DNA of 64,000 nt from Lentinula raphanica. Its lineage: Eukaryota > Basidiomycota > Agaricomycetes > Agaricales > Omphalotaceae. Location of the stretch: NCBI GenBank assembly GCA_027919835.1, contig JANVFP010000004.1, positions 1,550,001-1,614,000 on the forward strand, written 5' to 3'. The notes beneath the pieces were generated by a model. That model was not told the DNA's origin. It did not search any database and saw only the letters and a list, made by a program, of their open reading frames with translations. How positions within the stretch are numbered: position 1 is the first letter of the stretch; each line of letters opens with the position of its first letter. Below are positions 11,536 through 22,689 of the stretch, in pieces. Both the position numbers and the translations under genes were made by a program.

Positions 11536-13729
11536 ATGGCACACCTACACGACGAGTTGCTTTCGAACTCTTCCCGAGTAACAGTTGATACACGACACGG
11601 TGAAGTCGTCGGAGGTCGAGCAAGCAATGGTGCTGCTGTGTTTCTCGGTGCGTGCTTGATAGCTCGAAGTTATTATGATCATTTCCGCCCTCATATCGTC
11701 GCATCGCCGGAGGGATATGGAATCTGGACCATGCACACAGATCACTGAGTTGACATAATTCTATGCAGAAATACCCTACGCGTTGCCTCCAATTCGATTC
11801 TCAGATCCAAAACATCTTCCTGATGATTATAGATACCCTGAAGGCAAGGAGTATCTAACGGAATCGAGCTGTAAGTACTACCACTTCAGGTGGTCTATGC
11901 GAAGTTGATGCGGATGTTCACATTTCATCGTCTCTAGACTGCTTTCAACCCCATAATGACGGTCAAGCAAGTGGTATGTACCATAAATTATGATGACCAT
12001 AATCATGCTATGTCGCTCACTTGACTCAGGTACTCCCTTCGCTGATAAAGTAGGCTATGGGAAGCCCACGGAAAATCCGTATGTGCTTCACATTGTAACA
12101 TTCACGCCACATCTATTGACAGAATACAGATTGTGGCTTAACATTATTTGCCCGCCCTCCTTCGAACCTGTCAGTGTCCCGGGTGCAGCGAAAAAGTTTC
12201 CAGTCAAGATCTACATTCACGGAGGGCAAGTTTATCCCTTTACTTCCAGGTTGCCGAACTTCCCTTCAATAGGCATCGAGCAGTTTTCTACAATTTGGCT
12301 CACCGCATGGTTTACGAGGACAAGACCAATTTGTTTCTGCTGAGTTTAACGAAGTCAGAGTCAATATTGGCTATCGATTATCGGCATTCGGTTTCCTCGC
12401 AAGCAATCAACCATCTTTAGACGGAAATTACGGCTTTAAAGATCAATGGGTGGCTTTAGAATGGGTTCAGAGAAATATCAGTGCATTCGCGGGCGAGTCA
12501 TTGCCTATATTGTAGCAACTACTATACTCAAGGGTCTGCTTGGATCTGCATTCCAGGTAACCCCGAAGACGTCACACTTCTAGGCCTTTCCGCTGGTAAA
12601 CATCTTAGATGATCTCTTCGTTACAGTGGTTCATCGCTGAATATGTCATGACAGGAGCGCATTCCGTCCACCAAATCTTGCACTATGTTTCTCGGTTGCC
12701 AGAGACAGCAAAATCCCCATTCCAATCTGCTATCCTCATGTCGAATGCTATCATGTATGTCTCGAAATTTTGTCGTCAAGTTGAACGAACTGACTCTGAA
12801 GCCCACAAAGCATAGCGCCCAAAACCCCCTCCGAACTCCGACCCCAATTCGAAGCTCTTTGTCGCGCCTTGAGCCTCGACCCCGACTTGCCTGATATTCT
12901 GACAACCATCCAGGATCCCGCGATAGTCGCTGCGTCCAAAATTTGCGAACTGATTGAGACAGATGCGCTTGGGACAGAATATGGTACATTCCGTGGCTGT
13001 GTGGACGACCATTCCTGGATGGCTGCCTCCCCCGACGTTATGACCTGGCAGCGATCAGGCTCGTTTGCGAGGAACCTTACGAAAAGAGGTGTCAGAAGCG
13101 TAGTAATCGGGGACCTTACGGAGGAATGGTACCTGTACTCCATAGCGAACCCGATTACTACTGCAGCGGACATCACAGTCAACCTGGAACGGTACTATCC
13201 AGTCGATATGGTGGAGAAAATGATGAAGATGTATCGTCGGTTAGGAGAGGATGCAACAACTGAGGATTGTGTAAGGCTTTTTGGAGATATATTGAGTGAT
13301 TGGCAGGTGCATCTACCCGTACGAGTACTAGCGAGGGATCTGCACAGGGCAGGATTTCCGGTACTGAGGTATGAGATAGCTTGGACTCCTGAGCAGCACC
13401 GGCCAGATGGAGGTTTGTCTTTGATGCATTCCCTATTCGCACTGCCCAATTCATTGATTTGTCTCCTAGGCTATGTAACACACGGAAGCGATAGTTTCCT
13501 GTGGCACCTTCGCATTCCAGATCTGGAACCCGAACAGGTTGAACTTGCGAAAATTTGGCTGAAACGGGTCAATGACGAGGTCAAGCAACTGGAACTCGAT
13601 GGAACTTCGTCAAGAAGTATGAAGGAAGTGTTGAAGCTGGGGAAGAACAAGAATATCAGCTGGGCTGAAGATGAGTTGTGGGATGAAAAGATGAGGCTTG
13701 TGAAGATCCTGCAAGGAGAATCAGAGTGA
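11536..13729 (+). CDS. type-B carboxylesterase/lipase
   Basis: Alpha/beta-hydrolase of the COesterase family. Begins MAHLHDELL at 11536, with no signal peptide, then VDTRHGEVVGG and the typical FxxIPYA-like oxyanion approach. The nucleophile Ser lies in GLSAGAHS, rebuilt across an intron near 12597-12653; IHGG forms the oxyanion hole; an acidic residue lies in LTEEWY and the catalytic His in VTHGSDSFLW. All exons can be joined in frame to TGA 13727-13729. The intron 12226-12283 starts GCAAGT rather than GT, a GC-AG intron required by the frame IHGG-FLQ. The last exon (12869-13729) is unusually long for this locus. Complete; the ester substrate is unknown. Confidence 0.85.
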
Positions 13730-13784
13730 TTGCTTCGTGTACAAGTCATGATTGCTGGGTCTATACAGTGTAATCGATTTGTTA

Positions 13785-16015
13785 TTATATCACTTGTCCC
13801 CCGGATTCAGCAAGCCTGGGTTCCCCCTCGGCTTGATAAAGGCCAATTTCAGGGTCGTAAGATATAGCACATCCAACGCTTCCAGCTCCTGTAGAAGGAT
13901 CACATATAAAGTCAACGTTGCGATCGACTCAGAAGTAGATCATCCTCACTCGGTAGCCATTTGATTTTATGACCCATCTTCTCGAGCGCTGCAGCTACTT
14001 CGCCGTTTACGAGTCCTTCCTCCAAATGTGTTTCATTGGGAGCTATCTGATCATGCAATCGGTGATACGATAGTGCTTGTAACGGATCCATCCCATAGTC
14101 CTACACAAGTATGGTTCAGAACTTGGGAGGAGACAATGAAAGTCTATAAAGCATTTACCATGAAGTTGCGCGCCTGTTGAACGTTACAGCTGATGATACG
14201 ACTCCCACCGGCTGCACCTCCAGCATAACGGAACCGCCCTTCGGAGTCCTCGATTATGAAAGGGGAAGAGGACGAGAGCGGACGCTTATTTCCTTCGACT
14301 AGATAGAATCATTCTGATTATCACAACTCAACGAGTACATGAGCAGGAGATCATGCTCATACCATAGTTTGCAGGGGTGGGAAGGTAACCAAAGTGATTC
14401 GATTGACCTAGATATCACGATTCAGGTCAGTTGGGCATACACAACAGTAGGCATACATAATAGTGCTTTCCTTCAACACTGAAGTCTTCTATCGAGTCAT
14501 TTAGCACGATCTCAGAGGAGGGCACCACAATGCGTGAACCCCACCACCTACGACGAAGAAGTAGACCGCAGAGTACTAGATACAAGAGAAAAACTCACAG
14601 TGTAATCGTGGTTGTGATCGAAATCACCAATCCACCAGAATCGACTGCGACAATGTTACTCGTACCATGGTCGGGTTTAACAGTGTTGTCAGATCTAGCG
14701 CCAAGGTAAGAGAGTATCGAACAACAGCTCGAGTTCAATGTACGCACCGATTGATATTATACAGTTCAGACGGCAGTGTGCTATCATGCAGGATCCTTGA
14801 ATATAGATCACGTCCTACTTCAGATTTTGTCCACTCGTCCTGAGCAGCCTCGAGGCCATGAACAAAATTAGGATCACCGAGGAGGGTGCGTTGGGCGTAG
14901 GCGAACTGATGAGCATCGAGATTTCATTTGCGCCTCGGAGCTCACTTAGAAAGTGAGGCGCACCTTCAAGCTCTCTATCATCATGTGAGAATCCTCAACT
15001 GTATCAGGTCCCCCAATACCTGTGTAATTCGAGAGCACGTTCAACGCAAGGAGGAATGCACCCCCAGACGCAGGAGCAGAAGGGCTGGTAATTTTATATT
15101 TGCCCTTGTAATCGATGCTCAGAGGCTGCGTTTCTCGTACTCGGTAATCTAGGCTTGAAATAAGTATAGGCTTCGGCGTAAAGCACGATACGCACTCTTC
15201 AAATCATCCAAGGTCATAACGCCTCCTTCAGCGGCGACAGAATCTACCAAGTCCTTTGCCAACTGTCCATTGTAGAATACGTCAGCACCATTTTCGGCGA
15301 TGAGTTCAAGAGCATGAGCGAGTTTAGGGCGTGTTAGAATGCTGCCAATAGGAAGAAACGATCCGTTTTTGGTGTACATTTCGCGAAGGATAGGATGCTT
15401 CAGGATCCAAGAGTGAGATAAGTCGGAGGTAGCCTTCGGTAAGGTATTGGTTCGGATTAACTGCGTAAGCTCTACCATGTTAGTCAGTGGTATGGAAGAT
15501 GATACGCCGGACGCACACGCATGAGGTCTTCGGTGAAGGGAAATCCATCTCTTGCAAGTTCAATGCTCGGTTGGAACAACCTCTTCCAAGGCAATCGACC
15601 ATATTTTCTATGAAGCTCCTCAAAGCCTCTCAGTTCACCAGGTACTGCGACAGATAGACCTCCAACACCAGTCGCCTCGGGCTTCCCACTGATAAACATC
15701 GCTGAGGTGAGTGCAGCCTTTGATCAGGCAGCAAGATCAATTTTCTTAGCATGAATACAGTGCTGAGTGTACTGTGCATACCGGAGCAGCAGACCTAAAG
15801 TCTATACTTCTATAACCACCATCGGGCTGCCTTACTATAGCGAAACCCCCACCACCGATGCCAGAATGGTATGAAGCAACAGTTCCGACTGCGAGAGTGG
15901 TGGCAATGATAGCATCTGCAGCACTACCACCTTCCCGGAGAATCTGGGCACCAATTGCAGATGCAGATTTGAGTTCACAGGTAACGGCTCCGTGAGGATG
16001 GGAGGGTTTGTTCAT
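13785..16015 (-). CDS. gamma-glutamyltranspeptidase
   Basis: N-terminal nucleophile hydrolase that cleaves gamma-glutamyl bonds, for example in glutathione, after self-processing into two subunits. Landmarks in order: [22 protein letters not shown] with [32 protein letters not shown], then [11 protein letters not shown], where the Thr is the expected autocleavage and catalytic residue, [13 protein letters not shown], and GGAAGGSRI. Starts at ATG 16015 without a signal peptide; the last exon ends GGQVI and TAA 13787-13785. Many short introns. It is convergent with the carboxylesterase, with 55 bp between stops. No disruption seen. Confidence 0.9.
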
Positions 16016-16161
16016 TTCGAACCGAGATCAGGCTGGAGGAGTCGGGACAGGCGCCCTAAATAAGCGCCAATAGTTGTGCCATGTCGCTGGTCAAGCTTCT
16101 CCCAAGGGTTTCCGGCTCATCGACAGAGTTGAATTCCCGGAAATCTGGATACTCTGGCCCC

Positions 16162-16433
16162 TGTAAACGCGCCCTACGCGCATTCACCTGAACTGCTAAG
16201 ACACAGGTCACGCACACGTGACTATTACTATATATAAGCTTCTCCTACGTACATCCTAGATTATTCCTTCTTACTCTCGTACCACTATCTCCCCTGATAC
16301 CTGTACCTCATAACTCTCGCGTACCTCTCCTCAATCTAACTGTGGTCTACTCAAGTATCGCATCTTCGTGAGTGTTCGCACACATAGTGCGCTTCCACTT
16401 TTTTTTTGAGTTTTATAACCACAACTGGTCGTC
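16162..16433 (+). repeat. putative 5' LTR of gypsy-1
   Basis: Region starting TGTAAACGCGCC with a TATATATAAG box at 16229-16238, lying between the host gene and the gag leader. A possible primer-binding site TGGTCGTCG follows at 16436. No second copy exists in the window to prove the limits, because the 3' end of the element is missing, so both borders are guesses. Confidence 0.35.
16229..16238 (+). promoter_or_regulatory. TATA box of putative gypsy-1 LTR
   Basis: TATATATAAG, about 70 bases into the putative LTR and upstream of the gag-pol frame. The position fits a U3 promoter. Confidence 0.4.
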
Positions 16434-17144
16434 GTCGTCATCGGCGGCGACTAACACCCTCACACATCTTGTTTTTAATCTCGCCTAAAGGGCGTAGTCT
16501 TATTCCTTGGTTTCCTCTAAAATTTTCACGCATATAACCATACTTCTCGTGTATAAACTCGCTTCACTTCTCTTCATTCCTGTCGTGCATCGCTCGTTGA
16601 AAAGCCTTGATACATCGTCTCGCCCTTTCGGGTTTCACTGTTTCTGCCCTTCCTCGGGTTCTCTGCGTCCTACGAGGCCTCGCCTGTAGCACGAATCTTG
16701 TCTCGCCTTCTCCCTGCTGGGAGAACGCGCTCATAGCAATCGCGGAGTGGTTCCCACACACTCTTCACGTTACAAGTTCTACCCAGTTCTTGATCACGGA
16801 GTGGTTTATTAACGCACTCTTCTTGTCTTCATCTCGCTGTTTTTATCACTGTTATCATTGCCTATCATCGTGTCCTTGGCTTACCAAGCGATCATCCACA
16901 GAATCTGGCTCCTCGCACTCGCTCAGTCCTCAGTGCCATACCAGGTTCAAGTACACCCGATCTCCCTTCACCTTCTCCCCTGTCTTCCGTGTCGTCGTCA
17001 CCAAACACACCGGAGCCAGAACCCACTGCCGAGAACCTTGATCTTCCGAATCCCGAAGACCAAACCACCGAAGAACTTGATACTTCCAATCCCAATCCCC
17101 AGCTTGACACCTCACCTGACTCCGATTCCGACGACGAATACATC

Positions 17145-20100
17145 ATGTCCTCTCGTCTCAGCGCCAATGGTCGTATCGACTATGGTAATAACAAGAGCAC
17201 TAGTCCGCTTATCAAACAGAAACTCATGTTCGACATCTTCGATTACACGGATCTTCGTGATTCCATCGAGGATTATGCCAAGCAGAACAAACTCACTGGT
17301 CAGTCCGAAATTCGAGATCTCTGGCGCAAGGCGTGGAGAGATTTCAAGGAAGACCGGATGTGGTTTCGTATGCACAAGGACAAACACGATCTCCTTTCGA
17401 ACACGGAGTTCGACTCTATTCTCCGAAGTCGTTTCTTAGGCGCTGTCTGGCCTAGCGACGTCGCTTATCTGCGTTCCAAGTCGAAGATGAAAACCACCGG
17501 TTCGGGTGCCTTCGCAGATTATGTCGGTGAAGTCCAGACACTCAACTGTGAGCTCCAGGGCACCAACTACTTCTTTGATGACAAGCAACTTCTTGCCTTG
17601 CTCTCTGACGGGTTGCTCCGCGCGTTTCGTGAGGACCTTGTCTATGAGAAACTTGAGATTACCCCTTCGACGGACCTAGAGCAGTGGATTACTAGTGTCG
17701 CCGACTTCGAGACCAGATCTAAGTGGCGACATCCCAAGCCCTCGAACACCAACTCCAATGTGCCCCTCGCGGGTTCCTCTTCGTACAATGCCTCTTCTCG
17801 TGATAACTCTCGCTCATCATCTCGCCCGAATACCAATCCTATCTCTGTCGAGGAAATCACCTCGCTGGTCCAGAAGTCGAAGACTTCGAAGAACCCTCAC
17901 TACGCTGGTCGTTTATCGGAAAGCGATAAACGGCTGCTTGATCTCATCGAAGCGTGCTATCGTTGTAGAACTGGCTGGGCAGGTCATCGCTCCACCGATC
18001 CTGCTTGTCCGGGTATCCGTTTGGAGGTTCCTTATTGTCCTCCTACTACTCAGATGATGAACAAGGCCATTGAGATTCATAGGGCAAAGGGTTGCGCTAT
18101 CACGTACAATGCGCTTCTCAAAGCCTTCCCTGAGACTCCTGCCGTGTCGTCTGTGTCATCCCACCCGGGCCTCCCTGTTCTCGACGACATCTCTGCATTC
18201 GATTCCTTGCCTACTGTTCACACGCCTCACCACGTTCCCGCTCCCACTACCGCGGTAGTGAACCCGTATGGTTCCTACCCGGTTTCCGCGGTGATTCCAG
18301 ACTCAACCCTGTACCATGAGAAACCTCTTCGGTCTTACAACGACCATCACTCTTGCCACGCTTCCTCTTCTTCTTGCTCATCCACGCCCTCGGCCAAGCC
18401 TCTCGCTGCTGTCGTTCCTCGTCGCGGTCGCTGGTCAGACTTCGTTGAGACGGAACTCGTTGTCTCTGACAGCGAGGATGAACAACCTTCTACCATCTCT
18501 GTTTCCCCGCCTGCTGTTGACACGAGTGCAGCTCGCCAACGTTCAGTTTCAGAGTCAGCTCCTCCTGAAAAGCGTCGTCGAAGCGACGAGCATGGTACCG
18601 CCATCCCTGTCTCTTCCTCCTCCGCATCTGTCTCTGCGCCGGTTGCTTCGATATCGCCTACCGAAAAGGAATCTCCTGCGGGAGCGGTAGCAGGTGTTGA
18701 CGTAGACCGGGTAAGTCTCGAAATGCCTTTTTTTGAACCCCACCTTCTTTGGCGTGCGCACTTGCTGGGCTCTTCGGAGTCCAGGAGTTGTACCGCTGAT
18801 GTGCTCATAGACAACGGTTGCCCTTTTGTGCTAATTGACACTAACATGGTCTCTTCCTTAGGCTTGAAGTCTCGTCGCCTACACGTACCTCGGTCTATGA
18901 CCCTCGCTATGTCGGACGGCCAGCCTCAAGTCTTCTCTGCAACTCATTACTGTAAAGTCTCGTTACGTGACCCGTCTGATTGGTGGCGCTCACGTACTGT
19001 TCGTGCATTAATCCTACCTTCTCTGTGTCACCCCATGATCCTTGGTCTCCCCTTCTTGTCACATAACTCTCTCGTTATAGATTATTCACTTCGTTCCATA
19101 TCCCCAAAGAATTCTTCGTTTGATTTACTACATCCCGCTCCTCCTTACGCGCCTCCCCCTCCTCCTCCTCCCTTAACCCCTTCTGATCGTCGAGAGCAGG
19201 AGCAGTTGCAGCTCGAGGAGATCCTGTCTTTCAAGAAACGTTTGTTTACTGAATTGAAAGCTTTTGTCCGCGCTAATCCTAAGCGTTTCCGATCTGAACC
19301 GGTCGCGGCTTTTAACGTCGTCGCCGCTGTTAAGGCTCGCATCGAACAACTCGAGCTCATTGCGGCTCGAGAAAAGCTTTCTCAGGAACTCAAGGATGAG
19401 TTCTCTGACGTCTTCGGTGATATACCTCACATTGATGACCTTCCCACTGACATTACTTGCAAGGTCCAACTCAAAGCTGCTAACGTTACTCTTCAGACTC
19501 GGGGTTACGCTTCGCCGCGCAAGTTCAAAGAAGCATGGTCCATCTTAATCCAAAAACATCTGGATGCTGGCCGTATTTGACCCTCTTCATCCTCGTCTTG
19601 CTCGCCTGCGTTTCTTATCCCCAAGGCTGACCCGACTGCGTTGCCCCGATGGGTTAACGACTTCCGCAAGCTCAACGCCAACACAGTTCCGGACCGTCAT
19701 CCTCTGCCTCGCATCGACACTATTCTCGCTGACTGCGGGAAAGGTAAGATTTTTGGCAAAATGGATATGACTGATTCTTTCTTCCAGACGCGCATGGATC
19801 CGGCATCGATTCCCTTGGTCGCTGTGCAGACACCCTTAGGCATGTACGAATGGACGGTGATGCCGCAGGGTCTTCGCAACGCGCCCGCTATTCAACAACG
19901 TCGGGTCACCCAAGCGCTTCGCCCGTACATCGGTCGGTTCTGTCACGTTTATCTGGACGACATTATCATCTGGTCGAGTTCTATCGAAGAGCATCATCGC
20001 CACGTTCGTCTCATCCTCGAGGCACTTCGTCGCAACAAACTCTTCTGTAACGCCAAGAAGTGTATCTTCTTTCAAACCGAACTGGACTTCTTAGGTCATC

Positions 20101-20894
20101 GCATCTCTGCCCAGGGCATCTCCGCTCAAGAGGTCAAGTGCGAGGCTATTCTCAATTACCCCACCCCCACTTCTGCTTCGGAAGTTCGTACCTTCCTTGG
20201 CATGGTACGTTTCATTGCTGGATATCTACATAACCTTGCCGAATATACCGCTGCACTGACTCCGCTCACACGCAAAGAGTATGATCGTCGTTTTCCAGGC
20301 TGGACGCAGGAACACGATATTGCCTTCCAGGCCATCAAGGAACTTGTGGTTTCTCGTAGTGTCCTAACTACGATTGACCACGAGAATCCAGGTAATAACA
20401 AGCTCTTCCTTATCACTGACGCTAGCGACTTTAGGTCGGGTGGTGTTCTCATGTGGGGCGAGTCACTTGATACCGCGCGTCCCGTCTCCTTCGATTCCGC
20501 TCAGTTCTCCAAGGCCGAGCTTAATTATCCGGTTCACGAAAAAGAATTGCTGGCGATAGTCCGTTGTCTGCGCAAATGGCGTGCGGACTGTCTAGGCATG
20601 AAGATCCATGTCCTCACTGATCATCGAACACTTGAAAACTTTTCTACACAAAAAGAGCTAAGTCGTCGTCAACTTCGTTGGCAAGAACAGCTGAGCCAGT
20701 TTGAACTAGAAATTGCTTACATCAAGGGCGAAGATAATCCTGCCGCCGACGCTCTTAGTCGCATTCGCTGCGGCGCACTCCCCTCCGACCCTGAAAATCA
20801 GACTCCTCCTGTTACCCTTGAATCTGCACTTGCCGCGGACGACGACGATGAGATTGATGTCTCCGCGTGGAAGTCCAACCCTTTCCTGTGCGCT
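17145..20894 (+). pseudogene. gypsy-1 Gag-Pol, one internal TGA, no integrase
   Basis: Single reading frame from ATG 17145, open upstream to about 16989, through a Gag domain, a CCHC-like knuckle (CYRCRTGWAGH then a Cys), and a protease with VLIDNGCPF, an Asp-Asn-Gly active site instead of the usual DSG or DTG. RT follows with YLDDIIIWS, then RNase H with LITDASDFRSGG and LTDHRTLENF. TGA at 19578-19580 interrupts the frame at the start of RT, but the same frame continues on both sides; ATTTGACCC reads as a likely CGA-to-TGA change. No frameshift in roughly 1,250 codons. The end at 20894 is the insertion point of the next element. Confidence 0.85.
20890..20894. repeat. target-site duplication GCGCT, left
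   Basis: GCGCT directly before the 5' LTR, matched by GCGCT at 38207-38211 after the 3' LTR. The last T could instead be the first LTR base, giving a 4-bp duplication. Confidence 0.75.
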
Positions 20895-20897
20895 GTT

Positions 20898-20914
20898 GCG
20901 CGGTTTTTCCGCGC
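20898..20914. other. terminal hairpin of the LTR
   Basis: Perfect six-base inverted repeat GCGCGG/CCGCGC around TTTTT, starting three bases inside the LTR and present in both LTRs. It may be part of the end recognised by the integrase; that role is inferred. Confidence 0.6.
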
Positions 20915-22488
20915 AGGCGTGCAATGATCAAAAAGACCAACTTAGACCATTGCATAGTATCAATAAGGACTGTAGTGAGCCCGAACTAGCAGTCAAACTT
21001 GTATCAGTATAAGCTGGGATACAGATCCTTTGGCAGGATCAGCCATGAATATCCACTTAGAGCTATTGCTCGCACCCTTGGTCGGGGATCCTTCAAGAAT
21101 GCTGACTACTGGTACGAGCACACCAAGGGAATACCGACTTAGTATCAAGATCTGCCGGATCGGCACAACTGAGTTTGGTACTTGGCTGTGATGACGGAAA
21201 TTTCACTTGATCTAGCAGATCAGACACGATGAGAACCTATCCGGACGAGTTACCACACGGAAACCCTACGCAAAGTAGCGGAAACCGTCGGAAACATGAT
21301 GATCTAGTATTTCCGTGGCAGTACGGGTGAAACCCGCAGCGGAAACACGCATATGTTCAAGTTCTAAACTGGGATATAGCGTATGCTATGTACAGCTTTG
21401 ACCAGTACTCACGGAGACGCGCGGAAACCTACGGAAAACACTTCTGAAGCATTGATCTGCATTGTCCGCTCCGGAACACCAGGCTATATGCATACCGTTC
21501 GAAAGCTACGGACCAGACCTACCTGATCCGCGAGATCAACCACTGTTATGAGTCTATCTCATTAACTTGGGGAGACCACTACTATTCCGCGGAAGCAAAT
21601 TCGTCGGAAACACTTGAGCAACACAGGCAGGAGCCACTCTGACGAGTTAGGCACCCTAGCATGTGGATGCCGCACAGACCATGGTCGGAACTTGCTTGAT
21701 CTTCTAGATCTGGCGAAAGTACGACGAAATACGGACAAGTTTCATCTTTTTCTCTGTTTTCCTTACTATTTCCTTGCGTGTTTGTATCGTTTCAGTCATA
21801 TTTTACTATTTAAGTGTATATTATCGGACTCCGTCCGTAGAAATAGCTAGATCTACTAGATCAAAGACAAATACGGGTATTGGACTTTTCGTAGTGTACT
21901 TAAAGACCTGTATCCGCACAAATGAAACAAGTTTCGCGCCCAGATCTCTCTGAACTGGTAATCCTTTTCATCCATACGTGGGAGTAAAGGCTTCTAAGCC
22001 GTACCGGACCTTGCAGATTAAGTGTGTTACTTCATCGCGATAAGCCCGACTTTTGAGTGGTTTGACTTGGTGTCTGTCACTTGCTAGTTGAAGGTAGACT
22101 CCGTTCCGGAGATACAGAGGACTTGGTCTCAGGTTGTGCCGAGTGAACGTGCAGAGTTTTGGTGGCTCTGTTCAAGTTGACACGTAGTGATTGGTGATCT
22201 GCGTGATCTTCGAGGTTTTACTGAGAATAGTGATCAGTACTGCTTCACCCGGGAGCGGAATCGATTGGTCTACCATAACGTCTGGTACTCCGTTGCTTTC
22301 CGAGCCTAAAACCCCTTATCCGAGTGGAAGCCACTCAAAACAAACCCCTTAGTCCAGATCTTACGACTGGTATATCCGTGTCACTTCGTTCTGCTGACCA
22401 GTATTGCTGATCTAAAAGATCTTACAAGACTGCGTTCGACTTGAGATATAAGATAGTGCGGAATCTCTGACAACGCCCCACACCTCGC

Positions 22489-22496
22489 TATAAATA
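22489..22496 (+). promoter_or_regulatory. TATA box of 5' LTR
   Basis: TATAAATA about 105 bases before the LTR end, in both LTRs. It fits the start of the genomic transcript roughly 30 bases downstream. Confidence 0.55.
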
Positions 22497-22594
22497 CAAT
22501 TTGATTGACGAATCCGTGAAGTCGTACTCTGTGTTCGTGCTAAGTGACCTGTCATAAGGCATTATACTAAGAACCGACTTTATACCTCGTTATC

Positions 22595-22611
22595 TGGAGC
22601 CCACCGCGAGG
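22595..22611 (+). promoter_or_regulatory. putative primer-binding site
   Basis: TGGAGCCCACCGCGAGG begins immediately after the LTR. The TGG start is complementary to a tRNA CCA end. The tRNA was not identified. Confidence 0.5.
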
Positions 22612-22689
22612 GGTGGAATCTATATTTTGGTCGAACTCGAGAGATCTTCTTGATTTCTCAAAACTACTGCCTTTGATCGAATTTATTTG

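Larger units (their letters stand above)
16162..20894 (+). mobile_element. gypsy-1: Ty3/gypsy retrotransposon, 3' truncated
   Basis: LTR retrotransposon carrying gag, protease, reverse transcriptase and RNase H in one frame. It stops at 20894, exactly where the LTR of a second, larger element begins. No integrase or 3' LTR of this element is found: the sequence beyond the larger element belongs to a Plavaka transposase, so gypsy-1 had already lost its 3' part before the second insertion. Confidence 0.85.
20895..22594 (+). repeat. 5' LTR of 17.3-kb element
   Basis: 1,700 bp, nearly identical to 36507-38206. It opens with a GCGCGG-TTTTT-CCGCGC hairpin (20898-20914). Within the first 700 bases the word CGGAAA or its complement occurs at least nine times, and palindromes of the TGATCTNNNAGATCA type lie at 21149, 21208, 21524, 21698, 21850 and 22408. 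Open frames inside, such as at 21614, look fortuitous. The long U3 and short region after the TATA box suggest a short R-U5. Confidence 0.92.

Noticed and set aside
16989..17144. GTG at 16989 as the gag start of gypsy-1
   Set aside because: Nuclear genes rarely start at GTG; the first in-frame ATG is 17145. The upstream open frame may still be translated if an earlier start exists.
21614..21850. Open frame of 78 codons inside both LTRs of the 17.3-kb element
   Set aside because: No domain or coding character, and its end is AT-rich U3 sequence. Presence in both LTRs follows from their identity.
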